This document shows, in pieces, positions 26,195-35,167 of a DNA stretch of 64,000 nt. Position 1 is the first letter of the stretch; each line of letters begins with the position of its first letter. The stretch spans positions 62,001 through 126,000 of the forward strand of contig CAWFGU010000027.1 in assembly GCA_963815505.1 (NCBI GenBank), given 5' to 3'. This stretch comes from CAXBBB01 sp963815505. GTDB taxonomy: Bacteria; Bacteroidota; Rhodothermia; Rhodothermales; BA12. The translations under genes were made by a program, and so were the position numbers. The notes below the pieces were generated by a model, which worked only from the letters and a program-made list of their open reading frames with translations, ran no database searches and had not been told where the DNA came from.

Positions 26195-28252
26195 TCACAG
26201 GTTGACGAGCACCTGAAGCTGCACGTCGCGCGATCGGTTGCCTTGGATGGCATCGAGGCCACTGCTCAGGTTGGCTACGTCTTGTCGAACCGTCTGGGCG
26301 TAGCGCGCCTCGACGCGGATGCCGGGTAGCGCGTCCCACCGGGCAACGACGTACTGCCGGACGCCGCGACCGCCGAACGCAGGGACGCTGAACCGGTAGC
26401 GCAGGTCGGATTCGTAGGCATAGACGCGCGCCTCAAACGCGTCCACATCGAAAACCGCCATTCGGGCATCAAGCGACACGCGCGGCAGTATGCGCCAGCG
26501 CACGTCAGCGGCAGCGAACGTGCCCCAGGCGACTGGGCGATCGGGGTCGGGCGTCCGGGCTCGGATCACATCGCCGCGCAGGCGCAACCGCACGTCGTCG
26601 TTGTAGACGTAGGTGCCCTGGACACGCGCCGACGAGCGGTACTCGGACCCGACGCCTGCGAACTCCGAGCCGGACGGCGTGAAGTCCGACAGTGCGTCGT
26701 CGCGCTTTTCGGTGCGTAGCGTCACGTCGAGGCGTGCCCAGCGGCGCGGCGACCAGCCCACGTCGGCCAGCAGGTCGAGGCCCGGCGTCGGGCGGGCGCG
26801 AAAGCGCGACGGGGCCGTTAGGCGATAGGCGTCGGCGTAGAGGTTGAGGCGGAGCGTGCGCGTCAGGCGCGTCGTCAGGCCCAGGTAGAGACCTTCCTCG
26901 CCCGCCAGCCCGGACGACTGCTCGGCGAACGCGCCATTTTGAACCGGATCGAAGTCGGCTTGGGCCGAGCGGACGTGTAGCAGAACCGTCGACCCTCTGC
27001 CGACGCGCGCGGTCACGCCGCCGACGCCTCCGCGGTTGCCGTTACCATCCACGCCGATCTCGCCAAAGAGCCGCGCTTGGCCGACCGTGACGTTGCCGAA
27101 CAGGCCAGCGCCGCGGTAGTCAGCCTGCGGATCGGGATCGCGGCGAAAGCGCCCGTTGGTCGTCGCGACCGGAAACGCGTAGCTGCGCTGCGCCGCGACG
27201 ACACCCACGCTTGCCCGGTCGCCTTGGTACTGCACCGCCGCGCCCACGTCCGTCGACTCGACGGCTCCTCTGCGCGCCAACTCGCTGTCCGTACGGTGCA
27301 GGCCTGATTCTGAGATCGACAAGATCACGGGCGCGCCGCCGACCGAGTCCAAACTCGCGTCCACGTCTCGGATCGATCCCCACGCCGACGCGCTCACATT
27401 CCACGGCAGCGCTACTTCGGCGCCCGCGCCGCGCAGAAACAAGGTCTCCGCCGATCCTCCGTAGGGCCGTACGCCGCTTCCCGCACGCCCGACTCCGCTC
27501 GTTGCCTCGCGCGATTTGCCGATGGCTCCTGCGCGCCCGACGACCAGCCCCTCGCCGAACGCCGTCGTGAAGTCGCCGACGACCAACTCGCGGACCGGAC
27601 CGATGTCGCGGACGGCCAGATGCGCGCTCGTGAAGTCGGCTGGTCCCTCGCGTCCGCCTCCGAAGCCGATGCGTTCTCCGGCGTCGTTTTCGAGCGTCAG
27701 ATTGGCCTGCAGCTTGTCGCCGACGAGCACGCGCGTCCGCGTTAGCAGCCCGGCGCGCGGTCCGGGATAGCGCCCGTCGCGAAAACCCCGCGATTCCTCG
27801 ACGCGCGACGACACCCTATGGACTCCGAGCACGCGAATGTCCGACAACGCCTCGCGCAGACTCTCGCGAAACGCGACGGCTCGCGAAAGACGACGAACGG
27901 CCGCATCAGGCTGATCTCGTCCGACGTGATTCCGTCGACGGCTAATAGCTGCTCGAGCGCCCGAAGCGGCGTCGCCCGGCTCTCGCGAAAGCGCACGATG
28001 GCCGATGCCAGGAGCGGCGAGATGCCCGGCAGGACCGCAATTTCGTCGGCCGACGCGCTGTTGAGATCGAGCGGGCGCGCCGCCAAGATCTTCGAGCCGA
28101 GCCGCCAGCGCTTCGTCGTCGCCGTCGATGGCTGCGGATTCGAGCAGGTCGTCGAGGTCGCCGAACGCTTCGGTCGAGTCGCGCTCCTGGGCGTGCGCTG
28201 CCGTTGCGGACACGAGCAGCAGGAGCAGGGCGAGAAGCCGTCGGAAGGACAT
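26195..28252 (-). CDS. Helix-hairpin-helix domain protein with C-terminal beta-barrel-like region, two frame breaks
   Basis: Signal peptide MSFRRLLALLLLLVSATAAHAQ at 28252. A ComEA-like helix-hairpin-helix follows but in a second frame (LDLNSASADEIAVLPGISP, LEQLLAVDGITSDEISLMRP). A C-run near 28074 with one extra base, and a second break near 27875, enter and leave that frame and cancel each other. Then the original frame resumes (RESLREALSDIRVLGVHRVS) into a long region of alternating strands ending DVQLQVLVNL, as in outer-membrane barrels. Bacteroidota proteins of this HhH-barrel plan are known only as conserved hypotheticals. About 680 residues overall. Confidence 0.72.
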   Translation of the reverse strand: MSFRRLLALLLLLVSATAAHAQERDSTEAFGDLDDLLESAAIDGDDEALAARLEDLGGAPARSQQRVGRRNCGPAGHLAAPGIGHRALSREPGDAASGARAAISRRRNHVGRDQPDAAVRRLSRAVAFRESLREALSDIRVLGVHRVSSRVEESRGFRDGRYPGPRAGLLTRTRVLVGDKLQANLTLENDAGERIGFGGGREGPADFTSAHLAVRDIGPVRELVVGDFTTAFGEGLVVGRAGAIGKSREATSGVGRAGSGVRPYGGSAETLFLRGAGAEVALPWNVSASAWGSIRDVDASLDSVGGAPVILSISESGLHRTDSELARRGAVESTDVGAAVQYQGDRASVGVVAAQRSYAFPVATTNGRFRRDPDPQADYRGAGLFGNVTVGQARLFGEIGVDGNGNRGGVGGVTARVGRGSTVLLHVRSAQADFDPVQNGAFAEQSSGLAGEEGLYLGLTTRLTRTLRLNLYADAYRLTAPSRFRARPTPGLDLLADVGWSPRRWARLDVTLRTEKRDDALSDFTPSGSEFAGVGSEYRSSARVQGTYVYNDDVRLRLRGDVIRARTPDPDRPVAWGTFAAADVRWRILPRVSLDARMAVFDVDAFEARVYAYESDLRYRFSVPAFGGRGVRQYVVARWDALPGIRVEARYAQTVRQDVANLSSGLDAIQGNRSRDVQLQVLVNL

Positions 28253-28296
28253 CGGCGGGGCAGTGAGGCGAGCCGCAATCTACACCTCTAACGGTT

Positions 28297-30924
28297 CTAT
28301 TCGGTGAGGTAGGAGCACGGGACCGATCCGATGGCTATCATTGGCGGCAGGTCGTCGCGGTAGTCCATCCAGGGCTGTGTCGCGCTGGGCATCAGGTTCA
28401 TCTGGCCGGTCACGAACGCTAGTGCGGCGTCGTTGCGAGCCGGGCAGCCTGAGTGCAGAACGGTTGGCGAAACGAAACGGCGGTCGCTCGAGATGTCGCT
28501 CTTAAACAGTACGTGCGGCTGCTCGTCGCTGCGGCTCCGTGAGTTTTCCACCTGGTGCTCGATCCACTGAGGATTGTCGAACATCGGCGTGGCCCAGGCA
28601 CCGACGCCCTCGCCGCGCAGGCTGCCGCAGCCGATCAGCAGGTAGGCGTACTCGCCGTTCTGCTCCTCGCCGGGGCGGAGCCGAAGTCGCATCGCCTGAG
28701 CCGCCGCGATCGCTGCTTCGTCCAGCTCGGGACAGTCCGTCTCGGCGCGCTCGACGCCGACGGGGTAGTGGCGCTGAGAGAGGCCCATCCGCAGCGCAAC
28801 CAGCGGATTGAACCGGACGGCGCCACTCCTCGGCGAGCAGGTCGTCGCGCGCTTGGGTCGTTTCGCAACGGGATCAGGCGTCCGATTGCCCGCTCCCGCG
28901 TAAATCAATCCGTTGAGGTCGAGGATCGTCGCGCCGGGATAGTTGTCTGCTGAGACGACGACTGTTCCGTCGCTCGGCAAATCGGACAGGGCGATGAAGA
29001 AGCGTCCTTCGTCATCGGTCCGAGCGGATAGGTCGGTTGCTCCGATGCGGACTTCGGCACCCTCGACCGGATCGCCCGAGTAGGAGTCGAGCACCTGTCC
29101 GACGAACCCGCGCGGTGCCTGCGGTCGAGCCGACGATGCGGAGCGAACGCCCTTGAACTGGTTGACGCCGCTCCTTCCACCAGTCAGGAGTTCCTACGCT
29201 GCTCGGAAGCCTCACCCAGCGTGATGGATAACCAGAAGCCGAGAGCCGAACGAACGTCATCAGGTCGTCTTCGTCCACGACGAGCGTGAAGCGTCCGTCG
29301 CCGCCCGTAGCTACCGCAAACCCGCGACCTGAAAGGAGCACCGTTACGCCTCCGACCGGCTCGCCGCGCGCGTCTTGCACAATGCCTTCCAATCCCAAAT
29401 CCGTCCGCTCCAACTCGGTCAGCTTCAGTGTGCCGGGGTCGAGGAGAATGTCGTCAGAGTCAAGTCGAAAGCGCACCACGTCGAGGACGCGAGAGGTAAC
29501 GGATCGTCGCTCGTCCATGTGACCGCGCTGAGCCGGATAGAAGCGCTTGGCCGACAGGTGGGCGACGGCGGCTTCGTCGAGTCCGTACCCCAGTCCACGA
29601 CGCACTTCTACGTCGCGCACCTCGCCGGTTTTGGTGACGATGAAGCGCAGCAACACGTCGCCTTCGATTCCGAGGCGTGCCCGCAGCGTCAAGGTGTGAG
29701 GCGTCGGTGGAGAACCGCCGCAATCGAACTGTCCGTCCGGGCCGATGGCGAACGCTGGCTTGTCGTAATCGTCGACGATGCGGTCGCTGTCGCGACGGCG
29801 GGGATGGCGGCGGCGTGCGGAACGGGTCGTCGTCGGCCAGCGCTCGCGTGTGGGTCGGAACCGTTGCGCGTCCTGCGCGCGGACGGACAGGCCGACGGTA
29901 AACGTGAGCAGGACGAGCAGTGCAAGGGGCAGACTGCGAGAGGGCGGGGCGAGGCGGAGCGACATGGCGTGGACGCGGGGCGTCAGGTGGTTGAGCGGGG
30001 CAGCGAGGGCGATGGGAGCAGGGGCGATGGCATAGCGCATGATCAGCCGAGCGTACCCAGCGCGGTCGTCTGGGCGGGCCGAGAGGACGGCAGCGTCGGC
30101 GGCCTGCTCGCGGCGCAGCGCGGCCCGGCGGACGAGCCTCGAGCCAGCGGATGCCACCAGACCAGCGAGCGGGCCAATCGCGCCGCTGCATCCCAGAGCG
30201 GATCGCGCGACCGAACGTGCGCCGATTCGTGCAGCAGCGCCAGGCGCAGCGCGTCGGGGTCGTCGGCGAGCGAAAGCGGCACCACGATGCGCGGACGCCA
30301 GACGCCCCACGTAAACGGTGTCACCTCGTTCCGGACGAACGTGATCTCTGCCTCGACATCTACCAGGCTCCGAGCCAACCGAAGCGGCTCGCGAGACGCC
30401 GAAGCCGAGCACCGATCCAACCCGGCGATCCACACACCCAGGCGGACGCGGCCCGCGATCCATCCAGCGAACCCGAGGACGGCGCCCAATCCGGCCAGCA
30501 GTGTCAGCGCGCCCAGCAGCGGCGGAAGGAAGATAGGCGAAGGCGGCGCAGCTTGGGGGCGATCGGCCGGCGCCGCCGCGGTCAGTGGCGGCGCTACATC
30601 ACCTGCCATCGGTGACGGACGCGCGAGACTCGTCGGCTCGCCGGAGCGAGACACAGAAGTCGGAATTGCCTCGGCGGCGGCCGCCGGTGCTGGCGACGGA
30701 AGAGCGATGCCGGTCGGATGGATCGCACCCAGTGCAAGCCCAAACGGTAGGGCGACCATCAGCGCGACCAGCACGTCGTGGCGCAGGCGAGGGCGGGCGA
30801 GCGTTACCCGGTCGTCGAGCAGCAACGCCGCTCCCGCGATCAGCGTCCACACCGCTAGCGGAAGCCACAGCGCGGGCAAACTGGCGTCGCCGATGGCAGC
30901 GAGAAGGGACAGGTCAACCGGCAT
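28297..30924 (-). CDS. BlaR1-like M56 metallopeptidase fused to TonB C-terminal and carboxypeptidase-regulatory-like domains, two frame breaks
   Basis: Read through its breaks this is one protein. Membrane helices at the N-terminus (LWLPLAVWTLIAGAALLL, LLGALTLLAGLGAVLG), then the M56 peptidase with LALLHESAHVRSRDP (HExxH) and WWHPLA. Near 30138 the frame changes and continues RRAALRREQAADAAVLS, RLIMRYA, a last helix (LALLVLLTFTVGLSV), a TonB C-terminal domain (GDVLLRFIVTKTGEVRDV) and a CarboxypepD-reg-like domain (EGIVQDARGEPVGGVTVLLS). Near 29172 the frame changes again into a second such domain (GQVLDSYSGDPVEGAEVRIG) and a unique tail. It presumably cleaves or signals to the BlaI repressor encoded just upstream, whose gene it overlaps. 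Confidence 0.75.
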
Positions 30925-31333
30925 CGCCGTCCTCGGTCTTGGAGGGAGAGTCGAGTGTACCGATGAAGGCGCGCAGGTGAGCGATCTCGTCGTTTGAAAG
31001 CGATTCGTGCTGCGCCAGCGCCTGCACCAACTCGACCGGCGAGCCGCCGAATACCTTGTCGACCAGCGTCCGGGCGACCGACCCCTTCACGTTCGACGCG
31101 CTCCGAGCGGGGCGGTAGCGGATGCGGGTGCCGTCGCGCTCGGCGGCGAGGTAGCCTTTGCCGGCGAGGTTCTTCATCACCGTCATGACGGTCGTGTAGG
31201 CGACAGGGCGCGTGTTTTGGATGCACGCATGCACATCGGCCACGACGGCGTCGCCCAGACGCCATACGTGCTGCAGGATTTCGAGTTCGGTCTCGCCGAG
31301 TCCGACGAGTGAGGCTTTTTGACGCTTGGACAT
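30914..31333 (-). CDS. blaI: BlaI/MecI-type transcriptional repressor
   Basis: 139 residues, Penicillinase_R winged helix. LGETELEILQHVWRLGDAVV is the first helical part, RPVAYTTVMTVMKNLAGKGY the recognition helix and wing, YRPARSASNVKGSVARTLVD the dimer region. Start ATG 31333 has a rare clear ribosome-binding site for this window (AGGAG six nt upstream). BlaI-type repressors leave DNA when the partner M56 sensor cleaves them; the M56 gene overlaps the end of blaI by 11 bp. A dyad operator lies directly before the gene. Confidence 0.92.
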   Translation of the reverse strand: MSKRQKASLVGLGETELEILQHVWRLGDAVVADVHACIQNTRPVAYTTVMTVMKNLAGKGYLAAERDGTRIRYRPARSASNVKGSVARTLVDKVFGGSPVELVQALAQHESLSNDEIAHLRAFIGTLDSPSKTEDGDAG

Positions 31334-31341
31334 GAAGTCTC

Positions 31342-31370
31342 CTACTATGTTCGTACTAATAATATAGTAG
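31342..31370 (-). promoter_or_regulatory. Likely BlaI operator overlapping the blaI promoter
   Basis: CTACTAT (31342-31348) and ATAGTAG (31364-31370) form a 7-bp perfect inverted repeat around an AT-rich core containing GTACTAATAATA. BlaI/MecI operators are TACTACA/TGTAGTA-type dyads, so the half-site TACTAT/ATAGTA fits self-regulation. AT content is far above the surroundings. Confidence 0.65.
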
Positions 31371-31589
31371 ATCAGGCGGCGACGCAAGTTCGTATCTCGT
31401 TTTTCGGCAGCGACCTCGCCTTCCAGAGTTGACAACTTTTCACCGTTCGGGATAGCCTCGGCCTGTCCGGCGAGGGGGGCGGCCGCGTGCAACGCATCGC
31501 CTGCTTCGAAAAGGTCACGTCGTCTGCGCATGCGCCTGGCTGCGGGCTGCGTACTTTTGGGTGTCCTCTTTCGCCATCCCGCCCGCGCC

Positions 31590-32459
31590 ATGCAGCCCTC
31601 GCAACGCGACGCCCTCGCCCACCGCCTCGAAGCCCGCTACGGCCGCTCGCCTCAGCCGCTTCCTGCCGCCGACCGCTCGCTCCACCATGCCGTCGAGCGG
31701 ATGGTAGCCGCCGGTGCCGCGCGGATGGGCGTGCGCCGCGATGGGGACCAAGCCGCCGCCGATGCCTGCGCGCTGGCGCCTCCGATGGCCCGGCTGATCG
31801 ACCACACGGCGCTCAAAGCCGAGACGACGGTCGACCAGATCGAAACGCTGTGCGCCGAAGCCCGGAAGCACTGTTTTGCCTCGGTTTGCGTCAACCCTGT
31901 CCACGTGGCGCGCTCGGCCAAACTGCTCGCCGGTAGCCCAGTCGCCGTGTGTACGGTCGTCGGATTTCCGCTCGGGGCGACGACGAGCCAGGTCAAAGCT
32001 GCCGAAACCGAAGGCGCCATCCGCGACGGCGCGACCGAGATCGACATGGTGCTGGCCGTCGGGCTGCTCAAAAGCGGCGACACCGACGCCGTCGAGCGCG
32101 ACATCCGCGCGGTCGTCGAGGCGGCCAAGGGACCGCGAGCGGCGCGGCCGGCGCTGGTCAAGGTGATCCTCGAGACCGTCCTGCTCACCGACGAGGAAAA
32201 AGTCATCGCCTGCGTGCTCGCCCAGAATGCCGGAGCCGATTTTGTCAAAACGTCGACGGGATTCAATAAAGGAGGCGCGACCCAGAACGACGTGGCGCTG
32301 ATGCGGCGCGTCGTGGGCGACCGAATGGGCGTCAAGGCGTCGGGCGGCGTGCGCTCGGCCGACGATGTCGAGGCGATGGTCGCCAGCGGCGCCTCGCGAA
32401 TCGGCGCCAGCGCGAGCGTCGCCATCGTCAGCGGTCTGACCTCGACTTCGGACTATTAG
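31590..32459 (+). CDS. deoC: Deoxyribose-phosphate aldolase
   Basis: 289 residues, DeoC: cleaves 2-deoxyribose 5-phosphate into glyceraldehyde 3-phosphate and acetaldehyde in deoxynucleoside breakdown. The Schiff-base lysine is Lys220 in GADFVKTSTGF; LVKVILET (Lys191) and ATEIDMVLAVG (Asp152) complete the site, and IDHTALKAETT starts the TIM barrel. About 65 N-terminal residues before the barrel are longer than in E. coli. Start ATG 31590 preferred over an upstream in-frame ATG at 31530. No nucleoside phosphorylase is nearby. Confidence 0.9.
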   Translation: MQPSQRDALAHRLEARYGRSPQPLPAADRSLHHAVERMVAAGAARMGVRRDGDQAAADACALAPPMARLIDHTALKAETTVDQIETLCAEARKHCFASVCVNPVHVARSAKLLAGSPVAVCTVVGFPLGATTSQVKAAETEGAIRDGATEIDMVLAVGLLKSGDTDAVERDIRAVVEAAKGPRAARPALVKVILETVLLTDEEKVIACVLAQNAGADFVKTSTGFNKGGATQNDVALMRRVVGDRMGVKASGGVRSADDVEAMVASGASRIGASASVAIVSGLTSTSDY

Positions 32460-32506
32460 GCCGCTTCGCGCGTTCGTCCTCTCGCCCTTCTGATCTCTCC
32501 TTCGCC

Positions 32507-33030
32507 ATGCGCCTGTTCGCTCCGCTCCTGCTCCTGCTCACCGTCGCGGCGTGCTCGTCGTCTCGCCCGCAACCGACGACCGCGACGATGGCGCGCTGCC
32601 CGTGCCTGTCCAGATCGACCACTCGGCTTACGAGACGTTCGACGAGCGCCCCTACCGCGAGGACGAAACCGCAGCGGCAACCGACGAAGGTCCTCAGCAT
32701 GACGTACCTCAGCGCCTGATCGACGGTACCTACGCGACGCCGCAGATCGAGCCGGGGACGCGGCAGACGGTGCAGGGCTACCGCGTCCAGGTGTACCAGA
32801 CGACCGATAAAGCCGATGCCGACACCCGCGTCGACCAGGCCGTCGCGTGGTGGAACAGCCGCAACCAGGGCACGCCCGAAGTCTACACCGTTTTCCGCGC
32901 GCCCTACTATCGCGTCCGGGTGGGCAACTATGGCACGCGCGAGGATGCCAACGCCGCGCTGCGCAGCCTGCGTGCCCGCTTTCCTCAGGCGCTGCTCGTG
33001 CAAGACCGCGTGACCGTGATCGCCAAGTAG
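32507..33030 (+). CDS. SPOR domain lipoprotein, frameshifted after the signal peptide
   Basis: The ATG at 32507 begins a lipoprotein signal (MRLFAPLLLLLTVAACSSS, lipobox AAC). After about residue 20 the sense continues in another frame (PATDDRDDGALPVPVQIDHS), implying a one-base error between about 32558 and 32575. The C-terminal half is a SPOR domain (GYRVQVYQTTDKADADTRVD, YYRVRVGNYGTREDANAALR), which binds denuded glycan strands of septal peptidoglycan. It stops one base before the next gene starts, so it is in an operon with the PAP2 gene. Confidence 0.8.
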
Positions 33031-33720
33031 ATGCGGTCCATCTGGTTAGTGCTTGGGTTGCTGCTAGTCTTCGCCGCTCCGATTCAAGCCCAGGTTGCCG
33101 ACTCGCTCGGTCTGCCTTCGTGCGGACGACTGGCGTGCGATCCCGAAGCACTTCAGCGCGACATCGATGGCCTGATGTGGGCCTATGGTAACCCGCGCGG
33201 AAGCGAGGTTCTGCGCCACGTCGATGATTTCTCGTACGTGACGTTCGTCGTCATCCCGATCAGCTTGGGCGCCTATGGAGTGGCCAGCGGCGGTGACGTG
33301 CGCCCGGCCACGCGCGTTGCCGTCGCACAGGTCGCTGCGACGGCGGGCGTCTTGGTACTCAAACGCCTCCAAGCTCGGCCCCGTCCGTTTCGCGCCGGAT
33401 TGGTGCAGCAGCGTGGATCGTCGCTCGACAGCCTCGTGCTCACGCGCGACAACGGCAGCTTTCCCAGCGGGCACGCTACCCTTGCGTTCTCAGCCGCCAC
33501 GTCGCTTTCGCTGAGCGCCGATCTGTGGTTCGTAACGCTCCCCGCCATGACCTGGGCGACCGCCGTGGCGTGGGCGCGTGTGCGGCAGGGCGTCCACTAT
33601 CCGTCCGATGTGCTCGCTGGTGCCGCCTTGGGCTTTATGGCAGGGGCAGTCGTTCACGTGATGATGCCGGACGGAGTCGGCGCTGAGGTGCCGGTCTTCG
33701 GGCTGCGCGTGCGGCTGTAA
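33031..33720 (+). CDS. PAP2-family membrane phosphatase
   Basis: 229 residues with signal peptide or first helix (MRSIWLVLGLLLVFAAPIQA). The three phosphatase motifs are present in order: KRLQARPRP, NGSFPSGHATLAFS and RVRQGVHYPSDVLAG, carrying the catalytic histidines. Such enzymes dephosphorylate undecaprenyl pyrophosphate or phosphatidic acid at the outer face of the membrane. Directly abuts the SPOR lipoprotein gene, consistent with an envelope role. Confidence 0.9.
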   Translation: MRSIWLVLGLLLVFAAPIQAQVADSLGLPSCGRLACDPEALQRDIDGLMWAYGNPRGSEVLRHVDDFSYVTFVVIPISLGAYGVASGGDVRPATRVAVAQVAATAGVLVLKRLQARPRPFRAGLVQQRGSSLDSLVLTRDNGSFPSGHATLAFSAATSLSLSADLWFVTLPAMTWATAVAWARVRQGVHYPSDVLAGAALGFMAGAVVHVMMPDGVGAEVPVFGLRVRL

Positions 33721-33756
33721 TCCAGGACGCGTCGTGGCCAGCGACCGATGCTCCTC

Positions 33757-34503
33757 TCAGGTAGCGTAGAGCTTGAGGAACGTTCGCAGCAGGTCGTCGG
33801 CGTGCGTCGTGTCGTGGAGCGATTCGAGTTTGGCGGCGAAGGCGGCGTCGTCTCCGCCCTCGGGATAGTGGTTGCGGTAGAAAATCAGACGCTCCCGCTC
33901 GCTGGCCGCGTCGAGTTCGGGGTGAAACTGGGTGCCGAAGACGGGCGCGTCGCCCATGCGGAAGGCTTGGTGCGGCTGCGTGTCCGAGACGGCGAGTTCG
34001 ACGGCTCCGGGAGGCAAGACCGTGACGCGATCGTGGTGGCCCTGGTTGGCGTAGAAGCGACGCGGAAGCGTACCCATCAGCTCGTCGCTCACGCCCGCGT
34101 CGGTCAGGTCGACGTAGCACGTGCCCATCTCGGCCTTTGCGCCGTCGTGCTGCACCTCGCCGCCCAGCGCGCGGGCGAGGATCTGATGTCCCCAGCAGCT
34201 TCCAAACGTCGGCACCTTGCGCCTGGTCGATTCGCGCGACAGTTCGAGCAGGGCGGGCATCCAATCGTAGTCGCGCCACGCATCGTACGCACCGGCGCCG
34301 CCGATCATCAGCGCGTCGCAGTCGTCCAGAAGCGATGCACCCAGCGGATCGGTGAGGACACTGATCGTCGTGATCTGATCGGCCAAAATCCCTGAGCGGT
34401 CGGCAAAACAGTCGACTTCCTGCTGCTGGATGTAAGGTTCGGCGCGCGCTTGCAGCAGGATCACGCGGACAGTCGAGAGGGCGGGGTCGGGCGGTTGGCT
34501 CAC
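33757..34503 (-). CDS. Class I glutamine amidotransferase-like protein
   Basis: 248 residues. Nucleophile Cys103 in FGSCWGHQILARALGG, with His194 and Glu196 in GTQFHPELD; MIGGAGAYDA occupies the oxyanion-loop position. Related to GMP-synthase glutaminase domains and to the gamma-glutamyl hydrolase-like stand-alone proteins; the physiological substrate is unknown. Overlaps the maf gene by 4 bp (ATGA) downstream of it, so both are read together. Confidence 0.85.
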   Translation of the reverse strand: MSQPPDPALSTVRVILLQARAEPYIQQQEVDCFADRSGILADQITTISVLTDPLGASLLDDCDALMIGGAGAYDAWRDYDWMPALLELSRESTRRKVPTFGSCWGHQILARALGGEVQHDGAKAEMGTCYVDLTDAGVSDELMGTLPRRFYANQGHHDRVTVLPPGAVELAVSDTQPHQAFRMGDAPVFGTQFHPELDAASERERLIFYRNHYPEGGDDAAFAAKLESLHDTTHADDLLRTFLKLYAT

Positions 34504-35093
34504 GGGCAGATCAGATCGGAGAAGTGGCGTTCGATGGTGCGGTTCAAGCGGTAGAGGGGCAGACCGACGACGGCGTAGTAGTCCCCTTCGATGCGGCGTA
34601 CAAAGAGCGCGCCCCTGTCGTCCTGGATGCCGTAGGCACCGGCCTTGTCCATCGGCGATCCGCTGGCGACGTAGGCGGCGATTGCCGTGTCGGTCAGGTC
34701 TCCGAACGTCACGTCGACGGCTTCGTGGGCGGACTCGCGCCTGCCGGTATCGGTGTGGACGAGCGCGATGCCGGTCAGAACCGTGTGACGTTTGCCCGAC
34801 AGGCGGCGAAGCATGGAGCGGGCGTCGGCGGCATCCGTCGGCTTGCCCAAGATCTCGCCGCCGAGCACGACGATGGTGTCGGCTCCGAGCACCAACGCCC
34901 CAGGATGCTCATGCGCAACGGCGACGGCCTTTTCCATCGCTAGGTGCAGCACGAGGGCACTGGGTTCGATGCCGTCGGGCGGCGTTTCGTCGACCTGGGC
35001 CGGGACGACCGTGAAGTCGTGGCCCAGCAGCGGCAGCAGTTCGCGCCTGCGCGGCGAAGCAGACGCCAGTACGAGCGGAACGGTGAGGGGCAT
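34500..35093 (-). CDS. maf: Maf-type nucleoside triphosphate pyrophosphatase
   Basis: 197 residues. Maf signatures: LASASPRRRELLPLLG at the N-terminus, VLGADTIVVLGGEILGKPTD in the middle and SGSPMDKAGAYGIQDDRGAL near the end. Maf proteins hydrolyse non-canonical or pyrimidine nucleoside triphosphates in the cytosol as house-cleaning enzymes. First gene of a two-gene minus-strand unit; divergent from the ParA-like gene with about 75 bp between starts. Confidence 0.93.
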   Translation of the reverse strand: MPLTVPLVLASASPRRRELLPLLGHDFTVVPAQVDETPPDGIEPSALVLHLAMEKAVAVAHEHPGALVLGADTIVVLGGEILGKPTDAADARSMLRRLSGKRHTVLTGIALVHTDTGRRESAHEAVDVTFGDLTDTAIAAYVASGSPMDKAGAYGIQDDRGALFVRRIEGDYYAVVGLPLYRLNRTIERHFSDLICP

Positions 35094-35167
35094 AGGGAGG
35101 AAAATCGAGCGTGTCGAAGGCGTGGTCGCGAGACCGTAGTTTGATCACCTTGCACGCCCACCGCCGA

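Noticed and set aside
32428..33151. Minus-strand frames antisense to the SPOR lipoprotein gene
   Set aside because: Arginine-rich shadows; the plus strand carries a clear lipoprotein signal and SPOR domain.
33757..34503. Complete GMP synthase
   Set aside because: Only the glutaminase half is present; no ATP-pyrophosphatase domain is fused or adjacent.
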